Assembly (NCBI GenBank): GCA_902470095.1
Contig: CABRFG010000074.1
Location: forward strand, 1-9,049
Direction of reading: 5' to 3'
DNA length: 9,049 bases
Source of the DNA: an uncultured Collinsella sp.
GTDB lineage: Bacteria; Actinomycetota; Coriobacteriia; Coriobacteriales; Coriobacteriaceae
The notes under the pieces were generated by a model. It did not search any database, was not told the origin of the DNA, and was given only the letters and a program-made list of their open reading frames with translations. A program made the translations under genes and the position numbers. Numbering within the stretch: the first letter of the stretch is position 1; every line of letters starts with the position of its first letter. Positions 1 to 6,307 of this stretch are shown here, piece after piece.

Positions 1-30
1 AAAAATGGCGTCCCGCCCGGTTTGGGGCGG
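1..30 (-). terminator. Possible intrinsic terminator of hipBA
   Basis: On the minus strand, just after the hipA stop codon, CCGCCC and GGGCGG (plus-strand 13-18 and 25-30) can pair around a 6-nt loop. A run of five U (plus-strand A at 1-5) follows, but about seven bases separate stem and U-run, which is longer than ideal. It may therefore be a weak terminator. The window edge cuts off anything further downstream. Confidence 0.4.
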
Positions 31-57
31 CACGTTTTGTTTGGGATGGCACGTTTT
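20..57. repeat. Two tandem 19-bp repeats at the hipA 3' end
   Basis: Positions 20-38 and 39-57 are two head-to-tail copies of a 19-bp unit, GTTTGGGNNGGCACGTTTT. They differ only at the two N positions (GC in the first, AT in the second). The array ends three bases before the hipA stop codon complement. It could be a duplication scar, a protein-binding site or part of the transcript end; nothing in the sequence decides. Confidence 0.65.
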
Positions 58-59
58 TA

Positions 60-1352
60 CTATAAGGCGATCCTGCTTAGACGAGCTTGCACTTCTGGAA
101 TGATCTTCTCGAACATTACCTCCGCTTCGGGAAAACCCTCTTCTTTGAGACCGCGCGCGGCGTCTCTTAGCGCGTCTGGAACCTCATTGCAGGTATCAGC
201 AATCATTCCGGCGACAATTCCCCCGGGCAAACCCGCCCCAATCATTTGGCTCATCACCGACCCGCGCGTTACTTCGTCAATCTTGCGGCTCCCACCAAAC
301 GAGACGCCCATCTCACGAACGAGACTGGGGTAAACCGTTGTGCACAGCACGTCATAGAGCGGCGCCAACCTCACCTGCTTCCAACTTTCGTCCCATACGA
401 GCGACCAGTTCTTTAGATGGTTATCACAGTTACCTACGGCATAGTCGAACAGCTGGTTATAGCCGACAAGGAACCTGTCCTCCATTTGATTCGTCGACGC
501 CCTTCGCACCGCATCGACGATAAGCCCCAGGTAATTGACGCCCGTCGGCTCATATTTAAGCTCACGCGAGACGCCCTTGGCCTGACAAACATCTTCCTGA
601 TGCAAACGGTATGGAATTGGCAATCCGTCAACCGAGCGTCCGGCATCAGACGTTACTCGGTCAAATCGCTTCACGGCGATAATTGGCTCGGCATCCTCAA
701 CTCGGATAAGAAAACACTCTTCGGCCGATAGGTCCATCAGAGAGGCGGCTCTCACGCACATCGCTTCGCACACTGTCTCGCCCGGGAACGTTTTCGACCC
801 CGCCTTGAGAATGTGCGTGGATGGAGCCGCTCCATGAGGCAGGTACCATCCACCACATGGGTCATCGCCCGTATGGTAGAGACCGATCTTCGCCTGAGCA
901 CCTGCAAGGGAGATTCGACTCTCTAGCGCTAAATCAAAAGCAACCTCCGCCGGTGCGTATGCCAGCCCGCTTAGCTGTTCCGCACCTATCTCTTCATAGT
1001 CCATTTCGAGGCTGTCGCCCGAAGGCTCTCGCGTCAGAACCAGGGCGCCGACGGGTTCATCGCGGACCAAATCGAGTACCTTGAAGTAATCTCCGCGTTC
1101 CGCTCGCGCCCTTTTCTCAAGGTCCCTGTTGAGCTGCCCCTCCGGAATGATGCCGGAGAAAAAGGAACCCGTTGCGTCCGGACTAAATGTCTCGGCCGTC
1201 AACGGCAGCGAGATCGAAATCGGCGCCGCATCACCGCTCTCGAGATATTTGGGGCTATAGGTGAATATCGGAAACCCCGCATTTTCCTCCAATATGCCGA
1301 CCAGCTGGTAAGACCCATTAAACTCACGGTGAACGAACAGCGTGCCATCCAT
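60..1352 (-). CDS. hipA: HipA-family serine/threonine kinase toxin
   Basis: A 430-residue protein, close to the length of E. coli HipA (440). An N-terminal HipA-N-like region (about 1-110) precedes a HipA-C kinase domain (about 145-400). Visible landmarks are the P-loop-like SLAGAQAK with Ser148, the motif whose serine autophosphorylates in E. coli HipA; THILK with the ATP-binding Lys183; VKRFDR at 227-232; RLHQEDVCQ at 249-257; the catalytic loop GNCDNHLKN with Asp310 and Asn315; and the metal-binding APLYDV with Asp334. All core residues are present, so the kinase looks active. Known HipA proteins phosphorylate aminoacyl-tRNA synthetases such as GltX and cause growth arrest; the substrate here cannot be read from sequence. 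The ATG sits in TAATG, overlapping the hipB stop by one base, with GGGGGAAG upstream as ribosome site, so translation is probably coupled to hipB. Base composition is more AT-rich than the genes to its right. Confidence 0.93.
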   Translation of the reverse strand: MDGTLFVHREFNGSYQLVGILEENAGFPIFTYSPKYLESGDAAPISISLPLTAETFSPDATGSFFSGIIPEGQLNRDLEKRARAERGDYFKVLDLVRDEPVGALVLTREPSGDSLEMDYEEIGAEQLSGLAYAPAEVAFDLALESRISLAGAQAKIGLYHTGDDPCGGWYLPHGAAPSTHILKAGSKTFPGETVCEAMCVRAASLMDLSAEECFLIRVEDAEPIIAVKRFDRVTSDAGRSVDGLPIPYRLHQEDVCQAKGVSRELKYEPTGVNYLGLIVDAVRRASTNQMEDRFLVGYNQLFDYAVGNCDNHLKNWSLVWDESWKQVRLAPLYDVLCTTVYPSLVREMGVSFGGSRKIDEVTRGSVMSQMIGAGLPGGIVAGMIADTCNEVPDALRDAARGLKEEGFPEAEVMFEKIIPEVQARLSRIAL

Positions 1353-1642
1353 TACTTCCCCCTCACCTTCAGAATAAAATCAATATCCACGATGGAGGCG
1401 TAATCGAAAATGACACCAATTTCGACCGTTGTCCGCCCCCGTTCGATATCACCAATCACACGAAGGCTGCGACCCGTCATAGTCGCGACGTCACGTTGAG
1501 TCAAGCCGAGCTCACGCCTTCTGAGCCTAAGGGCCTTCCCTATCTCAGAGGGATCGAAAACCGTGCGCTCCGAGAAAGCGGCTTCCGACGGTTTGAGCTT
1601 GACGCGCCCATCCAGCTTTTTAATCGTTGTCACCGTTCTCAT
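1352..1642 (-). CDS. hipB: HipB-like XRE-family antitoxin/repressor
   Basis: The start is chosen at the ATG at 1642, giving 96 residues, because GGAGG lies four bases upstream. An upstream in-frame ATG at 1702 would give 116 residues but falls inside a palindromic operator and has no ribosome site. Residues 34-90 form a Cro/C1-type helix-turn-helix: an IGKALRLRRRELGLTQ helix pair, then DVATMTGRS and IGDIERGR. A basic N-terminal arm of about 30 residues precedes it. In the HipBA family the antitoxin binds and neutralises the HipA kinase and represses its own promoter as a dimer. Three inverted repeats directly upstream fit that role. The stop codon overlaps the hipA start. The function follows from the domain plus position; sequence identity to E. 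coli HipB is low by eye. Confidence 0.88.
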   Translation of the reverse strand: MRTVTTIKKLDGRVKLKPSEAAFSERTVFDPSEIGKALRLRRRELGLTQRDVATMTGRSLRVIGDIERGRTTVEIGVIFDYASIVDIDFILKVRGK

Positions 1643-1653
1643 AACGCCTCCAG

Positions 1654-1677
1654 CTATATTCCTGCCCGTGAACATAG
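1654..1677. promoter_or_regulatory. Putative HipB operator 1 (promoter-proximal)
   Basis: A 24-bp imperfect inverted repeat with arms CTATATTC and GAACATAG. It begins 12 bp upstream of the hipB start codon and overlaps the only good -10 box, so binding here should block transcription. Its less symmetric halves are reversed relative to the other two sites: on the minus strand it reads CTATGTTC...GGAATATAG. Confidence 0.7.
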
Positions 1678-1681
1678 TATA
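1676..1681 (-). promoter_or_regulatory. Candidate -10 box of the hipBA promoter
   Basis: TATACT on the minus strand matches five of six bases of the TATAAT consensus and lies 34 bp upstream of the hipB start codon. No convincing -35 hexamer is found 16-18 bp further upstream (ACATGA at 17 bp), so the assignment rests on the -10 match and its overlap with operator 1. Confidence 0.35.
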
Positions 1682-1692
1682 AAACTGTAGCA

Positions 1693-1716
1693 CTATGTTC
1701 ATGTACGGGAATATAG
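1693..1716. promoter_or_regulatory. Putative HipB operator 2 (middle)
   Basis: A 24-bp imperfect palindrome, CTATGTTC then eight bases then GAATATAG; the symmetry extends to CAC/GTG on the flanks (1691-1718). Its centre is 39 bp from that of operator 1 and it would cover the -35 region of the candidate promoter. It differs from operator 3 at only four of 24 positions. Confidence 0.7.
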
Positions 1717-1731
1717 TGTTGACTACATTAG

Positions 1732-1755
1732 CAATGTTCCCGTTCGGGAATATAG
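1732..1755. promoter_or_regulatory. Putative HipB operator 3 (distal)
   Basis: Inverted repeat with near-perfect inner arms TTCCCG and CGGGAA and outer halves matching operator 2 (ATGTTC and GGAATATAG). Its centre lies 39 bp beyond that of operator 2. It sits upstream of the likely RNA polymerase site, so it may act by cooperative binding. Confidence 0.65.
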
Positions 1756-1819
1756 CTGCCGAAAAGCCTGATTTCTTCTTAAATGGGAAGATCCTGAACG
1801 TCTACGCTATACGGGCTGA

Positions 1820-2863
1820 CTACTCAAAGTATTGGAACTTGTTGGTTGAGAAGGCAAACGTGACGACAAAGCCTTTGCCGGGCTCGGATGCCGCGGTGAC
1901 GTCGATGCCCATCTTGGAGCAGAGGCGCGCCACCAGGTAGAGGCCGATGCCCGTTGCGCGCTTGGTGGTGCGGCCGTTGTCGCCGGTAAAGCCCTTCTCG
2001 AACACGCGCGGCAGGTCGGCCGCGCTCACGCCGCAGCCGTTGTCCGCGACAGTGAGCTCGATGCGTTCGCTCGCCAGGCCCTCGTCCAGCAACGCGCCCG
2101 AAAACACGATCTTCGCGCCGTCCTCGCGCGCATATTTAATACTGTTCTGAATAAGCTGGCCCAGAATAAACTCGAGCCACTTCTCGTCGGTAAAGACCTC
2201 GAAGTCGAGGTTCTCGCACACCGGGGCCACGTGCGCCGCGATGAGCTCACGCGCGTTGGCCTTAATCGCGCCCGTCACCAAGGTCTTGAGATCCCAACGG
2301 CGAATCAGGTAGTCGCGCTCCGCGACTTCCGAGCGCGCGTAGTACAGCGCCTGGTCGATATAGCGCTCCACGCGAGCCAGCTCACGGCCCAGGTCATCCA
2401 CGCGCGACAGGTCGTCTTCGCTGCCATCCAGGTTTTCCAAAATCAGGTGAGCCGCCGCCAGGGGCAGCTTGGCCTCGTGGACCCAGCTCTCGATATAGTC
2501 ACGATAGTCATCGGTCTGACGCCGGCCTTCGGCAACCTCGTCGCAAGCGGCTTTGCCCACCCGGCGCAAGACCTCGTACTCGAGCTCGCCCTCGGCATAG
2601 GTCGGGCATTGCACCATCTCCTGCACCCATGTGGGACTCTCGAGCTCCTCTGCCGCACGCTCCAGCTGGCGCAGAAAACGGCGGCGGCGCGCATACTCGA
2701 TCACGACGCCCAGCATGCCAAAGATAAAGGACACACCAACCGCCACGACCACAATAGATGTCGAAGCACCGGCGACCGCCAGCACAAAGCAGCTCAGCAG
2801 CACGCCGCACGTCCACACGGCGACGGGAAGCAGCGAGTCTTTAAAGAACTTGCCAAACGACAT
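1820..2863 (-). CDS. BceS-like sensor histidine kinase
   Basis: A 347-residue membrane kinase. Two adjacent hydrophobic segments (about 11-32 and 35-56) are joined by a very short external turn, followed by a basic ARRRRFLRQ stretch, so there is no extracellular sensor domain. This is the intramembrane-sensing architecture. The phospho-acceptor helix has His129 in WVHEAKLPL, close to the WVHEIKTP typical of BceS-type kinases. The ATPase domain shows an N box with Asn240 (LIQNSIKY), a G1 box ADNGCG (Asp274), an F box FEKGF and a G2 box TGIGLYL at 304-310. The start ATG lies 9 bp after the response-regulator stop, with GGGG upstream, so the two form an operon. Family members usually respond to cell-wall-active peptides through a partner ABC transporter; none is seen here, so the signal is unknown. 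Confidence 0.9.
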   Translation of the reverse strand: MSFGKFFKDSLLPVAVWTCGVLLSCFVLAVAGASTSIVVVAVGVSFIFGMLGVVIEYARRRRFLRQLERAAEELESPTWVQEMVQCPTYAEGELEYEVLRRVGKAACDEVAEGRRQTDDYRDYIESWVHEAKLPLAAAHLILENLDGSEDDLSRVDDLGRELARVERYIDQALYYARSEVAERDYLIRRWDLKTLVTGAIKANARELIAAHVAPVCENLDFEVFTDEKWLEFILGQLIQNSIKYAREDGAKIVFSGALLDEGLASERIELTVADNGCGVSAADLPRVFEKGFTGDNGRTTKRATGIGLYLVARLCSKMGIDVTAASEPGKGFVVTFAFSTNKFQYFE

Positions 2864-2872
2864 AGCCGGCCC

Positions 2873-3544
2873 CTAGACCGAATAGCCTTGGCCGCGATGC
2901 GTCGTCAAATACCCCTTGATGCCGATTTTTTCGAGCGTGGTGCGCAGGCGGTTGATGTTGACGGTGAGCGTATTGTCGTCCACGAAGGCGTCGGAGTCCC
3001 ACAGGTCCTGCATGATGGCCGAGCGCGAAACGATCTTGCCCGCGCGACTCAGAAGCAGTGAGAGGATACGCAGTTCGTTTTTGGTGAGCTCGGTGCTGGT
3101 GCCGGTTTGCGTGTTGGTGACCATTGAGCGGGCGAGGTCGAGCTCCAGCCCCTTGTGGACAAGTGTACTGCGCTCGCCTGCCGCCGCGGTGCGACGCAGC
3201 AGTGCGTTGATGCGCGCCACAAGCACGCGCGCGCTGTAGGGCTTGGGAACAAAGTCGTCCGCGCCGAGCGTCATGGCCATGACCTCGTCGATCTCGGTCG
3301 TGCGCGACGTGAGAACGATGATGGGGACCTCGGATTCGCGACGGACCTCATGGCAGATATGCTGGCCGTCCTTGACGGGAAGCGTGAGGTCGAGCAGCAC
3401 CAGGTCGGGCGCGGCGGCGAGAATATCGCGCGAGACATGCTCAAACGATTCGCAGGCCTCAATTTCAAACCCGGCGCGGGCAAGGATGTCGATAAGCTCA
3501 CGACGAATGGGCTCGTCGTCCTCAACGACATAAATCAGCGCCAT
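2873..3544 (-). CDS. OmpR/PhoB-family response regulator
   Basis: A 223-residue DNA-binding regulator. The receiver domain (1-118) has the acidic pair Asp9-Asp10, phospho-acceptor Asp52 in LLDLTLP, Thr79-Ser80 and Lys101 in PKPYS. The C-terminal winged helix (about 125-223) has LTKNELRILSLL, the recognition-helix region VDDNTLTVNINRLR and the final wing TTHRGQGYSV. The ATG at 3544 is preferred over the one at 3556 because GGAGG lies four bases upstream of it and overlaps the upstream ATG. The kinase phosphorylating it is almost certainly the next gene, 9 bp downstream. It resembles BceR-type regulators, whose targets are usually peptide-resistance transporters; no target is identifiable in the window. 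Confidence 0.93.
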   Translation of the reverse strand: MALIYVVEDDEPIRRELIDILARAGFEIEACESFEHVSRDILAAAPDLVLLDLTLPVKDGQHICHEVRRESEVPIIVLTSRTTEIDEVMAMTLGADDFVPKPYSARVLVARINALLRRTAAAGERSTLVHKGLELDLARSMVTNTQTGTSTELTKNELRILSLLLSRAGKIVSRSAIMQDLWDSDAFVDDNTLTVNINRLRTTLEKIGIKGYLTTHRGQGYSV

Positions 3545-3582
3545 GTGTCCTCCCATTTCGCGTAACTTGCACTTTCCACACC

Positions 3583-3588
3583 ATTATG
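3583..3588 (-). promoter_or_regulatory. Weak -10 candidate for the regulator-kinase operon
   Basis: CATAAT on the minus strand matches five of six consensus bases and lies 38 bp upstream of the response-regulator ATG. No good -35 element is seen 17 bp upstream, so this is only a candidate. Confidence 0.25.
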
Positions 3589-3684
3589 CCCACGGCGTCG
3601 CAGGTACACGCCTCGCGCGGTGCCAGGTGACAGAACTGTTCGCGAGCGGGGGCGTTTTGTCCGCCTCGCACTCGCAGCGGTGGC

Positions 3685-3716
3685 GGGGACCAAAATGATT
3701 CTTTAATCCCCGTCCC
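3685..3716. repeat. GC-rich palindrome between the unknown gene and the regulator
   Basis: GGGAC (3686-3690) pairs with GTCCC (3712-3716) and GATT with AATC inside. An alternative fold pairs GGGGA (3685-3689) with TCCCC (3707-3711). It lies just downstream of the 243-residue gene in its direction of transcription, but no U-run follows the stem on that strand, so it is not called a terminator. It could be an intergenic repeat or a processing site. Confidence 0.4.
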
Positions 3717-3727
3717 AGAAAAATCGT

Positions 3728-4459
3728 TTAGCGACGGGCACGGAGCTTTTCGTAGCCTTCGGCGAAGAAGGCGACCGTCGCGGCGTCGGCCTCGGCGGCG
3801 TCGGCCTCGGCTGCGGGGACCACGCCGTGCTCGTCGCTCACCAGGAACAGCGCGCCCTTAAGCTGCGCGGGAATGTCTACGCGCGTGACCGGGATGCCCT
3901 TGGTCTGGGCCAGTTGCTCGATGAGCGTCGCCGTGCCGCACAGGAACTCGTCCGCCGGCGCCACAAAGGCAAGCTCGCCGTTGTTGACGGCGGCGAGCAG
4001 CTCGGGCGCCACGCCGGTCTCGTCGGCCTCGGAGCGAGCCTCGGCGGAGCGGGCACGCAGCGCCTTGGCCGACGTATCGGCGAGCGGCTCGTACTCCCCC
4101 ACCGTCATGGCGGCATTACCGTTGACGTCAATCACCAGCATGAGCACACCGTCGTGCGCGGTGTAATCGCCCTCGGCAAGCGACCACTCAACGTGCTGCT
4201 TGGCCCAGCTGAGCATGTTATGGGTAAGCGGCTCGCCCTGCACCAGGCGCTCGGATAGCGCACGGATGTGGCGGTTGAGCATGGGCACCTTTTTGTTGGA
4301 CATGCGCCAACGGCAGATAAGCGCAGGCTTGTCGAGCGTGAACTTCTCGACCGCCTCCTGATTGGCGCAAAATTCCTCGTACGCACGCTGATCCTCGGCA
4401 TTGCCAAACAGCTCGGCATCATCAATCTGGGGCATGGTCATACCTTTCGTGTTAGTCAT
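3728..4459 (-). CDS. Protein of unknown function, 243 residues
   Basis: I do not recognise a certain family. It is a soluble, acidic protein with no signal peptide or membrane segment. Residues 58-123 (VPMLNRHIRALSERL, then HDGVLMLVIDVNGNA) and about 170-185 (ADEFLCGTATLIEQLA) faintly recall fold-type IV aminotransferases (HLxRL, xGTAxxI), but I cannot identify the catalytic lysine, so this is only a hint. An Ala/Glu/Asp stretch near the C-terminus is encoded by a 15-bp tandem repeat. The ATG at 4459 has GAGG about six bases upstream; an ATG at 4435 with AAAGG upstream is an alternative. It reads in the same direction as purH, but a terminator separates them, so it is probably a separate unit. 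Confidence 0.72.
   Translation of the reverse strand: MTNTKGMTMPQIDDAELFGNAEDQRAYEEFCANQEAVEKFTLDKPALICRWRMSNKKVPMLNRHIRALSERLVQGEPLTHNMLSWAKQHVEWSLAEGDYTAHDGVLMLVIDVNGNAAMTVGEYEPLADTSAKALRARSAEARSEADETGVAPELLAAVNNGELAFVAPADEFLCGTATLIEQLAQTKGIPVTRVDIPAQLKGALFLVSDEHGVVPAAEADAAEADAATVAFFAEGYEKLRARR
3780..3811. repeat. 15-bp tandem repeat inside the unknown gene
   Basis: GGCGTCGGCCTCGGC occurs twice without interruption (3782-3796 and 3797-3811), with two matching bases on the left. The period is a multiple of three, so copy-number change would add or remove five residues (Ala-Glu-Ala-Asp-Ala type) without a frameshift. Confidence 0.8.
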
Positions 4460-4475
4460 TCCGTCCTCTTATACC

Positions 4476-4511
4476 AAAAAGACGGCCCTCCAAACGGAGC
4501 GACCGTCTTTT
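4476..4511. terminator. Bidirectional terminator after purH
   Basis: AAAAGACGG (4477-4485) is the exact reverse complement of CCGTCTTTT (4503-4511). The loop contains a second small stem, CTCC/GGAG. Read on the minus strand, the GC part ends in five U, which fits termination of the purH transcript. On the plus strand four U follow. It sits only 17 bp from the ATG at 4459, so read-through would form a hairpin just ahead of that gene's ribosome site. Confidence 0.75.
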
Positions 4512-4563
4512 GCAGAGATTATTTTAGAAGCAAGGCAAGTCCAAGGGACGAGATAACATCCCA

Positions 4564-4578
4564 CGACCTAACAGGTCG
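4564..4578. other. Small perfect hairpin in the purH 3' region
   Basis: CGACCT (4564-4569) and AGGTCG (4573-4578) pair perfectly around a three-base loop. There is no U-run, so it is not a terminator. It lies 8 bp from the large palindrome and may belong to the same RNA or DNA element. Confidence 0.55.
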
Positions 4579-4585
4579 GCGAGGG

Positions 4586-4678
4586 TTGCCCAGGTGCCGC
4601 AGATTGCCGTGAAAGAGGAGCGACGCGTACTTGGGTACGCGAGCGACGAATGAGCGGCAAGGTGCGGTGGCTGGGCAA
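4586..4678. repeat. Large imperfect palindrome / structured RNA candidate after purH
   Basis: A 93-bp inverted repeat centred on 4632. Paired blocks from outside in are TTGCCCAG/CTGGGCAA (8 bp), CCGCA/TGCGG (5), TTGCCG/CGGCAA (6) and, next to the four-base loop TTGG, CGCGTAC/GTACGCG (7). The internal loops are 3x3, 2x2 and 14x13. GAGCGACG occurs as a direct repeat on both sides of the inner stem (4618-4625 and 4641-4648). It lies 22 bp after the purH stop. It could be a dispersed palindromic repeat or a transcribed structure that stabilises or regulates the purH message. No open frame with a ribosome site explains it. Confidence 0.65.
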
Positions 4679-4699
4679 GCCGCAGCGCCACCTCCCTAC

Positions 4700-6307
4700 T
4701 TAATGGCGGAAGTGGCGAGCGCCCGTGAAGACCATCGCAATGCCATGCTCGTTGCAGGCCTGGATGCTCTCGTCGTCGCGCTTGGAGCCGCCGGGCTGGA
4801 TAATGCAGGTCACACCATGCTCGGCAAGCACGTCGACGTTGTCGCGGAACGGGAAGAACGCGTCGCTTGCGCAGGCAAAGCCGCCCTTCTCCACGCCCTC
4901 GCGCTCGCAGAAGTCCTCGGCACGCTCGCAGGCCAGCAGCGCAGAATCCACGCGGTTGGGCTGACCGGGGCCCATGCCAATGCCGGCCTTGCCCTTGGAG
5001 ACCAGGATGGCGTTGGACTTAACGCCCTTGCAGACCTTCCAGGCAAACTCGAGCTCGGCCATCTCGGCGTCGGTGGGCTTGCGGTCGGTGGGGAACGTAA
5101 AGGTAGCGGGATCCTCGGTCACATGGTCGACTTCCTGCACCAGCATGCCGCCGTCGACGGAGCGCAGCTCCACCTGGGCGCCGTGGTCCACGCCGCCGGT
5201 AGCCAGCACGCGCAGGTTGGGGCGCTTGGCCATGCGCTCGAGCGCCTCGGCAGTGTAGCTCGGAGCGATGATGACCTCGACGAACTGCTTGTTCTGATCG
5301 GCAAAGTGCTCAACCAGCTCATAGGGAATCTCGCGGTTGCAGGCGATGATGCCGCCGAAGGCGCTCTTGGGATCGCAGGCGAAGGCGCGGTCGTAGGCGG
5401 CCGTGATGTCCTCGGCCACGGCGGAGCCGCAGGGGTTCTGATGCTTGAGGATCACGCAGGCCGGCTCGTCGAACTCGCGGACCAGGTTCCAAGCGGCGTC
5501 GGCATCCAGATAGTTGTTGTAGCTGAGCGGCTTGCCCTGGATCTGCTCGGAGCCCACGAGCGGGAACTGCGAGCTCGCGGTGTTCTCGCAGCCCTCGGCA
5601 AAGCGATAGACCGTAGCCTTCTGCTGCGGGTTCTCGCCATAGCGCAGGTCGTCGACCTTCTCCAGCGAGATCTCGAGCTTGGCAGAGGTGTCCGCCACGT
5701 CGCTTGCCTGGGCGGCAAGCCAACGGGAGATAGCCGTGTCGTAGGCGGCGGTGGTCTGGTAGACCTTCACCTGCAGGCGACGACGGGTGGAAAGCGTGGT
5801 GCAGCCACCGGTCTCGTGCATCTCGGCCAGGACGGCATCATAGTCGGCCGGGTCGGAGATGACGGTAACGCTCGTGGCGTTCTTGGCGGCAGAGCGCAGC
5901 ATGGAGGGGCCACCAATGTCGATGTGCTCGATGGCGTCCGCGAAGGTGACCTCGGGGTTGGCGACGGTCTTCTCGAACTCGTACAGGTTGACGACGACCA
6001 GATCGATCAGCTTGATGCCGTGCTGAGCGGCCTCCTGCATGTGCTGCTCGGAATCGCGGCGGGCCAGCAGCGCGCCGTGAACCTTGGGATGCAGGGTCTT
6101 AACGCGGCCGTCCATCATCTCGGGATAGCCCGTGAACTCCTCGATGGGGGTTACGGGGACGCCCGCGTCCTCGATGGCACGAGCCGTGCCGCCCGTAGAG
6201 ATGATCTCGACGCCAAAGTCATCGACCAGCGTCCGTGCGAAATCGACGACGCCCGTCTTATCGGTAACCGAGATCAACGCACGTGCGATCTTCACATCAG
6301 ATCCCAT
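4700..6307 (-). CDS. purH: Bifunctional AICAR transformylase / IMP cyclohydrolase
   Basis: A full-length 535-residue PurH catalysing the last two steps of de novo IMP synthesis in the cytosol: formylation of AICAR by 10-formyl-THF, then ring closure. The N-terminal cyclohydrolase (MGS-like) domain, about 1-150, shows STGGTA at 37-42, DGRVKTLHPKVHGALLARR at 66-84, VVVNLYEF at 104-111 and IDIGGPSMLRSAAKN at 129-143. The transformylase part shows LRYGENPQQKA at 221-231, SYNNYLDADAAW at 262-273, the catalytic Lys288-His289 in KHQNPCG, CDPKSAFGGI at 311-320, GVKSNAI at 428-434 and the usual C-terminus FTGARHFRH. The start ATG has AGGAGGA five bases upstream. No other pur gene is adjacent, so it appears to be transcribed alone, ending at the hairpin near 4480. 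A 22-bp palindrome in its leader or promoter region is a possible control site. Confidence 0.98.
   Translation of the reverse strand: MGSDVKIARALISVTDKTGVVDFARTLVDDFGVEIISTGGTARAIEDAGVPVTPIEEFTGYPEMMDGRVKTLHPKVHGALLARRDSEQHMQEAAQHGIKLIDLVVVNLYEFEKTVANPEVTFADAIEHIDIGGPSMLRSAAKNATSVTVISDPADYDAVLAEMHETGGCTTLSTRRRLQVKVYQTTAAYDTAISRWLAAQASDVADTSAKLEISLEKVDDLRYGENPQQKATVYRFAEGCENTASSQFPLVGSEQIQGKPLSYNNYLDADAAWNLVREFDEPACVILKHQNPCGSAVAEDITAAYDRAFACDPKSAFGGIIACNREIPYELVEHFADQNKQFVEVIIAPSYTAEALERMAKRPNLRVLATGGVDHGAQVELRSVDGGMLVQEVDHVTEDPATFTFPTDRKPTDAEMAELEFAWKVCKGVKSNAILVSKGKAGIGMGPGQPNRVDSALLACERAEDFCEREGVEKGGFACASDAFFPFRDNVDVLAEHGVTCIIQPGGSKRDDESIQACNEHGIAMVFTGARHFRH

Noticed and set aside
1643..1702. 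A 20-residue N-terminal extension of hipB from the ATG at 1702
   Set aside because: The ATG lies inside operator 2 and the extension runs through the promoter and operator 1; the ATG at 1642 has a proper GGAGG site.
1695..1940. An 81-codon plus-strand frame starting in the operator array
   Set aside because: It runs through the operators and into the antisense of the kinase 3' end; no ribosome site and no domain.
2231..3061. A 276-codon plus-strand open frame
   Set aside because: Antisense to the histidine kinase and response regulator, both with intact family motifs; it also crosses their gene boundary without a recognisable product.
3685..3716. Terminator call for the 243-residue gene
   Set aside because: The stem is real but no U-run follows on the minus strand, so it is kept only as a palindrome.
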